NCBI RefSeq assembly: GCF_040183065.1
Contig: NC_091119.1
Coordinates: forward strand, 66,652,892 to 66,716,891
From: Periplaneta americana
Taxonomy: Eukaryota > Arthropoda > Insecta > Blattodea > Blattidae
Length of the DNA: 64,000 nucleotides
Direction of reading: 5' to 3'
Each line of letters begins with the position of its first letter. The stretch's first letter is position 1. The position numbers were made by a program, and so were the translations under genes. Positions 22,848-34,725 of this stretch are shown piece by piece. Below the pieces are notes generated by a model. It searched no databases, had not been told where the DNA came from, and worked only from the letters and a program-made list of their open reading frames with translations.

Positions 22848-24628
22848 ATGTACAAGTTGGTAAGTGATCTAATCCTTCTACATTAAAAACAGCATGGTGT
22901 TTCATTAAAACGGTTCGAAATATTAAGAAACAAATTCCAGTGATGGAAAATTCTCGTTCGAAATTCTATGTTTTATATGTTGCATTAGGAATTTCCTTAG
23001 AAATTTGAAGAAAATTGATTTTGATGCATGTTATCAATGAAACAAGAATCTCACAGAGCTTCAAATTACATTTCGTTTATGATGAGGAACACTATCAGGA
23101 AAAAAAAAAATATCAATCACGACAACCTCATTGCCATTTTTTTGCATCGACATCTTTTATCACGGCTTTATTTTAAATAATTTCGGTTCAAAAAATAGTT
23201 GTTTTTCACCAGTCTAACATTATAGCTAGCAAATGTATAAAGAATAATATCTTAGCATATTAACTAATATAATATTTATATCACAACTTAACGTTTTCAA
23301 TTTTCGGCTTTTATCTTATACAAGTTTATAATTCATATTTATGTCGAAATACACATGGTTCAAAAATACATTAACGTTTAATTAAATTCACGTACAGAAA
23401 TGAAACCTAAAACTAAAAATTATTTTACACTCAACACTTTTTACAAATAAACAAAATTGTCATTTTCACTGCGGGAAGATTTCAACAGACGGAATTCATA
23501 GTATTAAACTGTTTTCAAGCCAAAAATGACGGAAGACTGAGTACACACTTACAGAAAAATTTATATCGTGTTACATATAATTCATTTAGAGTCTAAAATT
23601 AGTAATCTTCCAACGCTATGGAGTAAGGGTTAGCATGCCCGACTGTAAAACGAACGAGTCCGGATTCAAATTCTGGTTGGGATAAATTATCTGGTTGAGA
23701 TTTTATCCTGGGTTATCCCTCAACCCATTAAGAACAAATGCTGGATAACTTTCGGCGCTGGACCCGAAAATCATTTCGCTGGCATTATCATCTTCATCTC
23801 ATGCAGGCTCTAGATAACCTTAACAGTTGATAAAACGTTCTAAAATAACGAATTAAAATTTAGTAATCATGTTATTAACTGGAAAACCAGAGCAGTCTCA
23901 ATGAATTTATATTCATTTATCTGCGATTACCTATGCTGTCCCCTGACGTGGCCTCAACAAGACTTGGGCTCTCGCCTAAGATAACTAAATACGTCTAGTT
24001 GACGGCTAGGAAAAATCCGAACTCTTTACTTTGAATTTAATGCAGCATTGTGTTGTGCCGAAGCCGTTGTAAATAACAGAGTCAACTCAATTTTCTACGA
24101 GTACAATGCGATACTCAAAAGAGAGAGTAACAGCACCGAAAACGAACAAAAATAAAATTATTGACTCGAGTGACAAAAAATACACAGCGGTAAAAGAAAA
24201 TATAAAGTTGTAATCGAATTTACTCGGAGAAACAAGGAAAACATTAAACATAATATATTTTAGAAGTCAAATATAGAACATAATTTTTTTCATTTCTTAG
24301 TCAGTCTCTTTATATTAAGTTGATTTTTTTAAATAAAAAAGTATAATATGTGTCTATGACAGAAACAGCGAATACTACTGACTGAACACGGCGCATTCGA
24401 AAATGCAATGGCACATGAACCAATGGATATTTGTATCCGATATTTTTACATTCTAAAATTTTACATTCTTTACACCTTTCTTTGCAGATTCTCCTCGTCC
24501 TGGCCCTCATCGCTGTGGCTGCCGCCCAGTACCCCTACTATGCCGGATACTACGGCACTGGATACTACGGCGCCTATTCCCACCCCTATGCCTACTCCGC
24601 CCTTGGATACGGAATCTATGGACGTTAA
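22848..24628 (+). CDS. YG-rich secreted peptide, copy 1
   Basis: Coding exons 22848-22859 and 24488-24628 (12 + 141 bp), joined by a 1628-bp phase-0 intron with GTAAGT and TTTGCAG ends. The 50-residue product has a signal peptide MYKLILLVLALIAVAAA (17 residues, predicted cut A17/Q18). A 33-residue mature peptide follows, starting QYPYYAGYYGTGYYGAYSHP and ending YGIYGR. Twelve Tyr and seven Gly dominate it. The N-terminal Gln could cyclise, and the terminal Gly-Arg could be trimmed and amidated. Related looks: insect NPLP4 and nematode YGGYG antimicrobial-type peptides, or glycine-rich cuticle proteins, whose genes also split the signal peptide after about four codons. Compared with the other copies it has K3 for Q3, S35 for A35, and A42 shared only with copy 2. 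Function unproved. Confidence 0.88.
22860..24487 (+). other. Intron 1 of copy 1
   Basis: AT-rich, with one SINE (23608-23853). No other feature was recognised, and there is no similarity to the first introns of the other copies. Confidence 0.75.
23608..23853 (+). mobile_element. SINE (family 1), full-length
   Basis: tRNA-like head GGAGTAAGGGTTAGCATGCC and a B-box-like GGATTCAAATTCTGG, then a body with GGTGCTGGACCC-like and CGGCATTATCATCTTCAT-like words. It sits between 14- to 15-bp direct repeats TAAAATTAGTAATC (23594-23607) and TAAAATTTAGTAATC (23854-23868). The same family recurs at 28416, 35666 and 62591. Confidence 0.85.
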
Positions 24629-24631
24629 GGG

Positions 24632-25565
24632 GTCAGTATCTAACCTATATTTTCTCTAAATGCACATTTTTGTTTCATTAAATATGTGAACTCTATACGC
24701 TATTATTGTCTAACATATTTAATTTTAGAATAATTAAATGATAAAACACCTTCAGTAGTAAGAAACTAAGAATAAATCGAATAAAAGTATTTTCAATATT
24801 TAAATGTTGCCAATCAGTAATTTATCAGTTTGTAAGTATAAAGAAGGGAGTAAAAATTTTCCATCTTTAGGGTGTAGGAATTGTAATCCACAAAAATATT
24901 AATATTGAAGTATATCTAAATGTTTTATTTGCGCTCAAAATTATTCATTATTCAATCTGGCTCAAATAAAAAATAATAAATTTTCAAAATAAAATACAAA
25001 TCTGCAATGAAGATTAAATTAAAATTATTCAAATTTAAATTATTTAATCTTAAGAGATTTTTGCGTCCCTTTTACTGTTAAATAAATACAACATTCCGTA
25101 CAAGACTTGAGAGGTAATTTTGGATTTTAGCACACTAGATATAAAACTATGTCCTTGAAGTTCATTTTTATAAAAAAAAAAAGTGTAGCTCGATTGATGT
25201 TTCATAATATTCACGATGACAATATTTCAACGATATTGTAGTGATCACATTAATTTTATATTATGATAAATTTACTATAATCACTTTAAAGATGAATTTC
25301 AAATTTCGTTAATAATCTTCAAAATAAACATGAAAAATGTTTTATTTGACATCTTCACTAAGTATAATAAATTTGTATAAATTACATAACAATCTTACTT
25401 TGTAAGCTACATGAAGTAAATTCTTAAAAGCGTAGTGGACAGAAAATATTTATTCATTAAAAATAAGTGGCTTCATTATTTAAATAATTCTGCGAATCAT
25501 AAGCAGTATTGCAATTGTATTTCTAAATGCAATTTTACTGAAATCGATCTCTTCTCTTGTTCCAG
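24632..25565 (+). other. Intron 2 of copy 1 (3' UTR intron)
   Basis: GTCAGT donor 3 nt after the stop codon; acceptor TCTCTTGTTCCAG at 25565. AT-rich, and nothing else was seen inside. Confidence 0.7.
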
Positions 25566-25680
25566 GTTGTGAATGTGGTCTTCTCTCCTACTTCTGTGAA
25601 AATGACTTTCATCACTTTCCATCTCTTCAAATTGGCATGTTCTATTCAAAATTAATAAATATTTATGTTTCCTTTTAAAA
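25566..25680 (+). other. Non-coding last exon and poly(A) signal, copy 1
   Basis: Begins after a pyrimidine-rich acceptor and holds AATAAA at 25654-25659, so cleavage is expected near 25675-25685. It was found by analogy with copies 2 and 3; the end is approximate. Confidence 0.65.
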
Positions 25681-25699
25681 TTAAATACACATCTTTTAT

Positions 25700-26125
25700 T
25701 TACCCTACTCATTTATTCCTTATCCTACCAAAATGAGGAGTTGTACTGGCTCAGTATATTGCACACTATCATATCCTGATAACCAGATAGGTTCCTAGTC
25801 CAGAGATTTCAGTGATTGCAGCTCTCTACAGAATGTTTGCTGCCAGGATTCCATGGAACTCCGTAGAGTGATCTGGGAAATATAGTGCACAATTGATAGG
25901 GGTGGTTGGGAATTACAAGGAAATGGTGAAGTGATAACAGGGAAAATACGAGCACTCCAACTGAATTACTCTGTGAACATTCGCCAAAGGAATATCATGA
26001 ATTTTATACCTTGAGAAGAGTAGTGCCTAGTTTACCTACTGTTATAACTAAATAGATCAGCTATTCTTGAACCTTGTGTCGCGAAAAACTGACGGGGTTG
26101 CTAGGAATATTGTTTCCTAAAGTCA
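25700..26125. other. No gene seen
   Basis: Spacer between gene copy 1 and a LINE relic. No recognisable content. Confidence 0.5.
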
Positions 26126-26129
26126 TTAT

Positions 26130-26992
26130 AAATTATTTATTTATTTTCTAATATTTATTGCGCTGTAGAACAGCCTGAGGCCAATCACAATTCAGCACAA
26201 GATAAAAGTTAGCACAAGATTTACAATGAACAAGGAATTACAAAAACAGTGCATATAAATAATAATTATTATTAAAATTAGAGACAACTAAAAATAAACA
26301 ATAATGACAAAATGAATAGATAACTGCAAAATACATGATACAGAGAAGCTAAAAAACAACACAAACGGATTAAATTGAAATGATTGTGATTTTGATGAGT
26401 ATGCTTAATATAAGAATAACTAAACAAATTATACATTAAACGGATCTGAATTAATACAACTTAATTGGCAGCTTTCATGCATCTGACAACTAGACAGAGA
26501 TATTTCAACTTATAGGTACAAACATTTTTTTGAAATCTTAAACCATTCGAAGGGGCCCGAAGGTAGATATTGCTTATGAAGGATTCACAATCAATATCAC
26601 TCTTTAAGGTCTTAGAAAAGAATAAGTAGTACGTCTAGCATAAAGGCTAGAGAAGTTAAAATATTTGCAAGTAACTTATGCTCATAATTGAAAACAGATG
26701 AATTTGATAAAAACCTAAAAGCACATAGGGACATAAATTTTCTTTGAATGATTTCCAATTTAATCGAATCAGTAGAAGCAATAGAATTCCAGGTGATAGA
26801 TGCATATTCAAGTTTAGATCTTATTAATGTATAATAAAGAATTACAAGAGTAGGAGGAGTAGAAAAAGAATAAGTTATACACCTTATAAGTTCGAGCATT
26901 CTAATGGAATGATTATAAATATGTTGGAAATGATTATGAAAATGTAATTTGGTATCAAGTAGAACTCCCAAGTTTCTAATGCAGTCTTTCCT

Positions 26993-26995
<3 letters not shown>
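26130..26995 (-). mobile_element. LINE reverse transcriptase C-terminal relic
   Basis: The minus-strand frame 26971-26612 reads GVLLDTKLHFHNHF, YTLIRSKLEYASITWNSIAS and TDSIKLEIIQRKFMSLC, the post-palm region of jockey/CR1-like reverse transcriptases. Downstream on the minus strand lies an AT-rich 3' UTR to about 26130. The 5' part is missing. Confidence 0.75.
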
Positions 26996-26996
<1 letters not shown>

Positions 26997-27038
<42 letters not shown>

Positions 27039-27051
27039 CAAGAAAAATAAC

Positions 27052-27083
<32 letters not shown>

Positions 27084-27096
27084 CAAGAAAAATGAC

Positions 27097-27140
<44 letters not shown>
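26997..27140. repeat. (AAT)n microsatellite with AACAAGAA interruptions
   Basis: Runs of AAT (ATT on the other strand) broken by AAAACAAGAAAAAT-type words that recur, hinting at local duplication. Confidence 0.9.
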
Positions 27141-27143
<3 letters not shown>

Positions 27144-27211
27144 GAATAAGATGGTAATTTGTATAGATGTGATGTGTAGCTTTATTCCAAAGTAACGATA
27201 TACCAGTACCG

Positions 27212-27615
27212 TAAGGTAAATATACCTAATTTCTTGATAAGGAGGATTTGTTATGGAAAATATCACATATGATTAGCATGAATATTGTTCATTCTTGGAT
27301 ACATTCTTTTAACATTTGTATCATCACGGAAAAAGTAATAACTGCTTTACTGTGTTAATATTATATAATATTAACATATATAATATAATATAGCATAATA
27401 TTAAAACAGTAAATCAGTTATTATTCAGTGATGAATATTATTTTAATTTGTTTCACTGCTTACATACATACACAGCGTTTAAATATTATATGCAATCTGT
27501 GGAGCACCATTTCAAGCAGTTTCTGTTTGGTATACTTTACCCCGTGATAGAATTAATTTCATAAATCACGAACTAAGGTATATAACGAAATTAGGTAGGT
27601 TTACATGTTGAGATA
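27212..27615. mobile_element. Possible pogo-type MITE with internal palindrome
   Basis: The left end TAAATATACCTAATTTCTTG pairs with an inverted right end near 27575-27605 (ACGAAATTAGGTAGG). Between them are inverted arms from 27321 to 27432 (AGTAATAACTGCTTTACTG against CAGTAAATCAGTTATTATT). The end motif resembles that of the element at 1896-4462. Confidence 0.45.
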
Positions 27616-28407
27616 GTTGGAACTTTGTTAAAATTTACGTTTCCATAAAAAAAAAGATTTTGCAAAAGAATGTAGTTTGTCTAAAACTCAAAATATATGA
27701 AAGCCATTTTGTTCTTTAAAGAATATAGGAGGCAAAACGATTATTAACAGAAACAAATGTGCGAAAAAAACAGTAATTCAGACAAGAAGAGCTTGAGAAC
27801 CTTTAATTTGTTACAGTATTTCAAAGTGAACATAGTAATAGCAACCGGGATAAAACAACTAAAGAAACGTAATGTTAACCTGTAGTATTATATTAATGAA
27901 ATTATGCTCATAAACTAATATAAAATTTACTTTTAAGAAAATTTAAACGAATTAAGAAAGATCCTGACTTTTAAATAACCTCGTACTTCATACTGTCGGA
28001 TGAGTTCTCGTAGTTTTAATGTCCAATAAGATGAGTTTCTGATAAGCAAAAAGTGTGAGAACCACCGCCATAGATGTTAAAAGTTGTTTTAAATTACAAA
28101 GAGTTTGCATAATAATGAGAGCATGGTAGTGCCCCGATAAAATATGCTCTAATATAATTTCCATTTTCCACAAGATTACACCTTGACTTGCTGGGGTTTG
28201 AACTCTGATATCCAATGTGGAATCTAACAGTCTAATAGTTCTGCTACTGATGTGCCCAAACTTTACCTTACAGCGAGACTATTAAATGGACATCAACTTT
28301 TACGGGGCATGCATTTCACAACTACGAATGATAAAAGTAGACTATTTTATTATGTTACCTTCTAATGTCATTTCATATAGGCTACACAGTGTTCAAGGAA
28401 AGGCTTA
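27616..28407. other. No gene seen
   Basis: AT-rich; the small minus-strand frame at 27988-28215 has no motif. Confidence 0.5.
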
Positions 28408-28415
28408 CGTACTTT

Positions 28416-28672
28416 CATTTTTTTAATTGGTTATTCTGTGACGCTTTATCAACTGCTATGGTTATCTAGCGTCTGAATGAGATGACGGTGATAATGCTAG
28501 CGAAATAAGTCCAGGGTCCAGTGCCGAATGTTACCCAGCATTTCCTCTTCATGGGTTCAGGGAAAACCCTGGAAACAACCACAATCAGATAACTTGTCCC
28601 AACCAGGATTTGAACCCGGGTCCGTTCGTTGCACGGTCAGGCACCCTAACAGTTACTCCACAGCGGTGGACT
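28416..28672 (-). mobile_element. SINE (family 1), minus orientation
   Basis: The inverted head with TTTGAACCCGGGTCC (B box complement) is at 28610-28625, and the body words match the copy at 23608. CGTACTTT lies at both ends (28408-28415, 28673-28680). Confidence 0.8.
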
Positions 28673-28680
28673 CGTACTTT

Positions 28681-29951
28681 GATAGTAGATAATATGCAAA
28701 AAATGTGTGAAATAATTCCTAAAAAATATTAATTAAAAACAAAATATCACTAAATTACAGTTACTTATTTTTTACTTTTGGAAATTTATTGTGTTTATTT
28801 ATTTAGCTAGTAAGCAAAGTTAGTAAAATTTAAAAGTATACAACAAAAAATGTTCATAGCCACTACAGTGAGAGCCAGACTCGTGTATGATGTGGTCTTA
28901 GTCAATAACATAACATAAAATTTACAAAGGCAGTTTACTAAAATACACTAATTAGCTTAATTCAGATCGACAACACGCAAGAGAAAAATAAAGAGAAAAA
29001 TTAAAAAAAACACACATTTAATATGAATCGACAGAGAGAAGCCAGTGACATTCAATAAAAACATGAATATGGCCGACAAAAATAAAAAGGAAAAAAATAC
29101 ACACATTTGTTAGTATTATATATCATGATCAATTTTATAAATTTATTTTTTTTAAAGTTCAATTTTAAAGTATTTCAAATTTGGAAAATGATTATAATTT
29201 TATTAGAAAGTCTTGGGCCGAAACTAGCACCGTTTTTAAGAGCTGCACTTGTATGAAATTCAGACTCAATCAATGGGAAAGTAGACTTTTGTCTTCGAGT
29301 ATGATATTCATGTCGATTATATTTGTTTCATTTGATTTCTGTTGTAGTAAGTTAGTAAACTAAATTTATAAATTTCTTCAATAGTTCATACTTCAAAATC
29401 AGTATAAATTAAATTTATTAGGTAATCCATATTTTTTGGTAAGAGAAATGTTTATTAATCTTCTGTGTAATAAAATTAATGGATTAAGTACAGATGATGC
29501 TACTTCAACCCAAATTTATAACACCATATTTTATTAATGATTATACCAAAGCTAAATATACTGTTCTCAAAGCCTCCTTAGTGATAAAATTTCGAAGCAC
29601 TATGAATTTATCAATTGTCTTTCTTACACTTGTACACATGAAATCAATTTGTTTATCCCAACGTAAATGCTGATTTGATTTAATTTAATTGTGTAGGACA
29701 GTAAAGCTGCAGAAATGTGAAGGACAAAATATCTTGAAGTTCGAGGTTCTTGTGAGTGAATGACTAAGACATCATACATTATAAAAGCGGATTCATGAGC
29801 AAAGAGCAATAATTCTGAACGAACACGTGCCTTTCTACACAGAACGCTTGAACACAATGTAAAATTTACTGGACGCTACATAACAATTACTACAGAAATA
29901 ACAATGAGGGTCTTTCTTATAGCTTTACAGATATCGACTATTGAACCTATG
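28681..29951. other. No gene seen
   Basis: AT-rich, with oligo-A runs and short motif-free frames. Confidence 0.5.
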
Positions 29952-29953
29952 TA

Positions 29954-31466
29954 CAGAATGAATCGAAAGTCTTGAACCATTTAAATATCTTCCATAATGC
30001 TTGATTTTCGTTTACTATAGATGTTACCAGTATTTGTAAGACCAAATGCTCTACTAGTGACACATTCGATTCTAGGCCTCAGCTATCTCAAAAGCCGCCA
30101 TTTTGGATGCAACTTTAAAATTTTAAATAGAAAAGGGGTCATGTAGGTACTCAAAATCATGTGACAGTTTCTGAAAAAACAATGATGCAGTCTGTTTTGA
30201 GATATCTCTAATCGTTTTCAAGTTATTTAAAGATAACTGTCATAATGACACAAAATTAGTTACTGCATCTACAGATATTTTGTAACATGGTACAGTACTA
30301 AGGAGGATTCGCAAAAGGTATTTTTATACTATTCTGGTAATTAACTTTTCCTGCTTTACTGTTTGGTTAACCTGTGACAGTTTCAATGCATTAACAATGG
30401 TGCAATCTGTTTTGAGATATCTCTAATCGTTTTCAATTCATTAAATGATAACTGTCATAATGACACAAAAAGAAAATTCTACAAAATGTGCTCAATATGT
30501 TGTCCATTTTCGACGATGCACATTTGTAGACGGATTTTACAGCCAGAGAGAACATCTTGTAGCATCTCCAGGTTGACTTTAGCACAGGCTTCAATGATAC
30601 CTGTTCTTTAAATGTTCCACATTCTCAATTTTCTCTTCATATACCAATCCCAAAAGAAAAAAATCAAGGAGTGTTAAATCTGGAGACCTGGCCAGCCAAT
30701 CTATTAGTCCATGCCGACCAATCCAGTATCTAGGGAACTGTTTGTCCAGACAGTTTCGAACAGAAAGAGCATATTGGGGTGGAGCGCCAACTTTTTGAAA
30801 AAAGATTGGAATTCACAGCCTTCGTTTAGTAAATCATGAAAGATGATTTCTTGCAACATGTTCAAATAAGAAATGACACTCAGGTTCTCCTCAATAAAAT
30901 ACGGTCCAATAATACGATTTCCCCAAATTCCACAACAAACCATTATTTTACCAGCTCCTTGCAACATTTCGTGCAACCAGAATGAAGAATAATATCAATT
31001 CTTTCCTATTTCGATAATGCCATCACGAAAATCAAGAAATTTGTTATAAGATAGCTTCAAATAATCATAACAATGCATTGAAACTGTCACAGGTTAACAA
31101 GCAGTAAAGCAGGAAAAGTTAATTACCAGAAATGCATAAAAATACCTTTTCCAAAGCCTCCTTAGTATTGTACCAATTACAAAATAAATGTAGATGCAGT
31201 AACAGTTATTTTTTACATAACTTGAAAACGATTAGAGATATCTCAAATGAGAGTGCATCATTGTTTTTTTAGAAACTTTCACATGATTTTGAGTACATAT
31301 ATGACCCCCTTTCCATTTAAATTTTCAAAGTTGCATCCAAAATGGCGGCTTTGAGATAACTGAGAGCTAGAATCGAATGTGTCACTGGTAGAGCATTTGG
31401 TCTTACTAATCGAAAATCAAGCATATAGAAGATATTTATATGGTTCCAGACTTTTGATTCACCCTA
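29954..31466 (-). mobile_element. DD41D element with about 460-bp TIRs
   Basis: The ends CAGAATGAATCGAAAGTC and (inverted) AGGGTGAATCAAAAGTC are next to TA. The arms stay alignable for about 460 bp, through GAGATATCTCTAATCG and ACCTGTGACAGTTTCAATGC words. The centre (30540-31060) keeps a minus-strand transposase relic: GKIMVCCGIWGNRIIGPYFI, NEENLSV-like sequence, LFLFETV and, in another frame, WIGRHGLIDW followed by RSPDLTLLDFF. Aligning the second catalytic Asp region gives the 41-residue spacing. The DNA-binding half is missing. Total about 1.51 kb. Confidence 0.8.
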
Positions 31467-32038
31467 TATATTACACATTTCCAATTCATTTTGAGAATAC
31501 TATGTACGTATTTGCTGCTGAAGTCTGGATGTTTTTAAACACACTGTATAACAGGCGTTATTAACTACACTGACAATTCCAAGACGATAAGATAGTCATA
31601 TTATAATTGAGAAAATATGACCCTATAACACCAGGAAAAGCTGAAGTATTCCATTGAAACCTTCACCAATTCGTCCTCGTTAATCTAATGATTTCCAATG
31701 TTGTATCCGAGGTTTGCGATCGATGGCTACGGATTTTTTAGAGTAACGGGATTGGTGTGACTTCCTTCGAAAGGGAAGCGAAATCAGAGGTCGTAGATCT
31801 ACGGAATAAAAAATTGTGTTTCTGAATAAAAGAATTCCAAGCCTGATTCGTAAAAAAATACCTCTAAGCCCGCGAGACTGCAATGGTCCTTGATGTCCTT
31901 CGAGTCAGAAAAAGCATTTTTAACCAACTCTGCAGAGGAGTTGAACAAATTCCTTTGGTAAGATGAAAGTACACATAGTAATAGTATTTTAAGTGGGGGA
32001 AAAAGTCCTAAAATTTGTAAATTTTCAACAGTGTTCCC
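31467..32038. other. No gene seen
   Basis: No recognisable protein or repeat ends. Confidence 0.5.
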
Positions 32039-32042
32039 TTAA

Positions 32043-32743
32043 GGCATTAGGTACAGCTTACAGCAGTAATTTTTTTTGGAAATATTAAACATTTTCTTCT
32101 GCATTACTGTATCTTGTACAATAATTGGTAAGTGTAAAACACTGTCGTTCTGCTACATGAAAAAAATATTTTTAAGATTTGAAAAAAATTATTTATATAT
32201 ATATTTTTTTCAATCCATAATGATAGCAGTTCACTGTGCAGTGATGAAGTGTTTTCCCTCATAACTCATTAACTTGTTAACTTTTTCATGTTATCTCTCT
32301 TTTATTATATTTCTGAAACTCATGTTTACAATATCCTGCTCTTACAACTACATTTCTTAACAAATAATTTTTTTTTTTGTGTTAGAAGAAAATACTGATA
32401 TTTTACCATTTTAACGCATATATTTTTTATCATACAATCTATTAAAGGTAGAAAAGTTATCTTGCAACATTTTTAGATATGACATGCATAAGTACACACA
32501 GAAAATTTCATCACAGAATGTTGGATAGTTTTTTAGTTATGTGGGAAACGCTTCATCACTGACAGTGAACTGAATTTTGAAAAAAACATGTAAATCATTT
32601 TTTTAATCGAAAATTTTTTTTCATATAGCAGAAGGACAGTGTTTTACACACACTAATTTTCATTACTGTATAAGATACAGTAATGGAGGAAAATAATGTT
32701 GAATATTTTCAAAATTTTACTGCTGTAAGCTATACGTAACTCC
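32043..32743. mobile_element. TTAA-flanked foldback MITE
   Basis: TTAA on both sides (32039-32042 and 32744-32747). The inverted arms are about 200 bp and start GGCATTAGGTACAGCTTACA on the left and, read inward, GGAGTTACGTATAGCTTACA on the right. Non-coding, 701 bp. TTAA targets fit Kolobok- or piggyBac-mobilised MITEs. Confidence 0.75.
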
Positions 32744-32749
32744 TTAAGT

Positions 32750-33700
32750 CAAATACTGCTACTATTAAGATTGGACAAAGAGGTTTCTCTCACAGATTCT
32801 CCCAATGAGGTTATTGCGTGTAGCTTTAGAGATATCGGCTTTTGGACCTATGTATATTACAAATTTCCAATTAATCTTGTGATAACTGTGTACTTATCTA
32901 CTGCTGAAGTAATCCGTCGACAATCTATATCATCCTATATTTCTCTTCGTTTCATGTCAAAAAAAAATATGCTTTGAGAGTAAAGTGTAGTCTACGAGTT
33001 GAGGGAGTATTTTCGATACTAGAAAAAAAGTCTCCTGCCAAAGGAATTTGCTCAAGTGGAGTCCTTCTTATATTTTGAAGTCATCTGTGATATCTCTCAA
33101 CTGCCTGTACATTAATGGTGTACAGACGCGGAAATAAAATCTAGAGCTCCCTTATTGTATGAGTTTCGCTTACAAAATACCAGTTCTCCAAAGCTGTAGT
33201 CCACACGGCATCGCCACGGATCGAGAACCCTTGTTCCGCAGTTTCGTCAATTCCATGCCTCGCCTGATCAGAGCAGTGGTGGAAGTAGATGGCTGATGGA
33301 CGAAGAATTAGCTTCTTCAGTGTCCTTTTTAAATTCTTCTTTCTTTATTATGTTAACTTTTTTATTTTTTCATTAGGAAAACAAAAGAAATATTTTGATA
33401 TATATTTTATATTGCTATTTTTGCGGGTCAAGCCAAATACAATTCCAAGGGACGTGGGAAATAATTTATTTCACTTAAACAAACAAAAATAAAAACTGAA
33501 ACATCCGTCGCAGTTTTCCGAAACAATTTCATGTTAAGACACAATAATTTTCCGTCCACGACAACTAAACCCATGTTCTTCTGCACGTCACTCAAATGAC
33601 GCAAACGACAAAAGACTAAATTACTATGACGAGAGACAACCTCTGTCATCTGCGCGGGGTGTCGATCTCCTAATGACGCGATGGTCCGGTTCCAGTATTA
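32750..33700. other. No gene seen
   Basis: Short frames only. An AT-rich stretch around 33300-33420 is followed by more mixed sequence. Confidence 0.5.
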
Positions 33701-33715
33701 CACGGGCAGGGAATG

Positions 33716-33885
33716 TACAGTAGTGGCAAAACAAACCGGACCGACCCTTGTAGCTGATTTCAGAGCCTTGTTCACTCCAGAGCACAATAGACTGGTAACT
33801 AAGACTTTCGTGGTTCGAATCCTGCCTGCGAAGGAAACTTTTTGTTCCTTATTCAAATTTATTCCCAATACTTTTCCATTGCAGA
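33716..33885 (+). mobile_element. SINE (family 2), plus copy of an inverted pair
   Basis: tRNA-like B box GTGGTTCGAATCCTGCC near 33812. Body words GTAGTGGCAAAACAAACCGG and TTCCTTATTCAAATTTATTC match the inverted copy at 33942-34110. Confidence 0.75.
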
Positions 33886-33941
33886 GATATTTTGCTACAT
33901 AATTAACTTATTATTTCCAGAACATGAATTTTACCAGCAAT

Positions 33942-34110
33942 CGAAAAGTATTGGGAATAAATCTGAATAAGGAACAAAAAAAAAAGTTTCCTTCCCAGGC
34001 AGGATTCGAACCACGAAAGTGTTAGTGACCAGTCTATCGTGCTCTGGAGTGAACAAGGCTCTGAAATCAGCTACAAGGGTCGGTCCGGTTTTTTTTTTTG
34101 CCACTACTGT
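33942..34110 (-). mobile_element. SINE (family 2), minus copy of an inverted pair
   Basis: Nearly identical inverted match to 33716-33885, arranged tail to tail with about 56 bp between. Together they could form a long hairpin if transcribed through. Confidence 0.75.
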
Positions 34111-34139
34111 AGTAGTGAGCATCTCGCCCTGTAAGCATC

Positions 34140-34640
34140 ATCAAGAGTAGCTCGAAATGTTATCTCCGTATCTGCACATGCAGGAGGGCTGTAGTCCGCC
34201 TCCCTTCGTACACAATTTTACAGTAGCTGAGTGTGCTGTGGAGCTGTTCCGGAAGTTAGGTTGAAAAGGGGAAGTCCCTGAGCTTGAACCATAATTATAC
34301 ATCTTGCATGCAATAGCTCGTCCTATGAAGAGCTATTTTGGGCTTCTAAACAATAAGTGCTGTGAATGTAAGAACACTGACAGAAGAAAATATGGTTCCC
34401 GAATGGATGTTATGGTGGGTAGGATCGAACAAGTTCACGTACATAAAATGCCAAACAATTTTATCTCGAAGTCAGTCGAAGAAAAATTTTGTCACATTTG
34501 TTTTAGAACAGACACATTAAATATGTCATCTTTCACATAAAACAAATAAAAATGATACTGTATCTCAATTTATCGTTCAAACACAAGCATTTATACATTT
34601 TCGTTTAATGACAGACACAAGAAACTTTCATCAGATTCCG
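34140..34640. other. No gene seen
   Basis: The plus frame 34304-34540 has no known motif. Confidence 0.45.
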
Positions 34641-34644
34641 CGTT

Positions 34645-34693
34645 TTATTTTATTTATTTATTTATTTATCTATTTATTTATTTATCTATTTAC

Positions 34694-34725
<32 letters not shown>

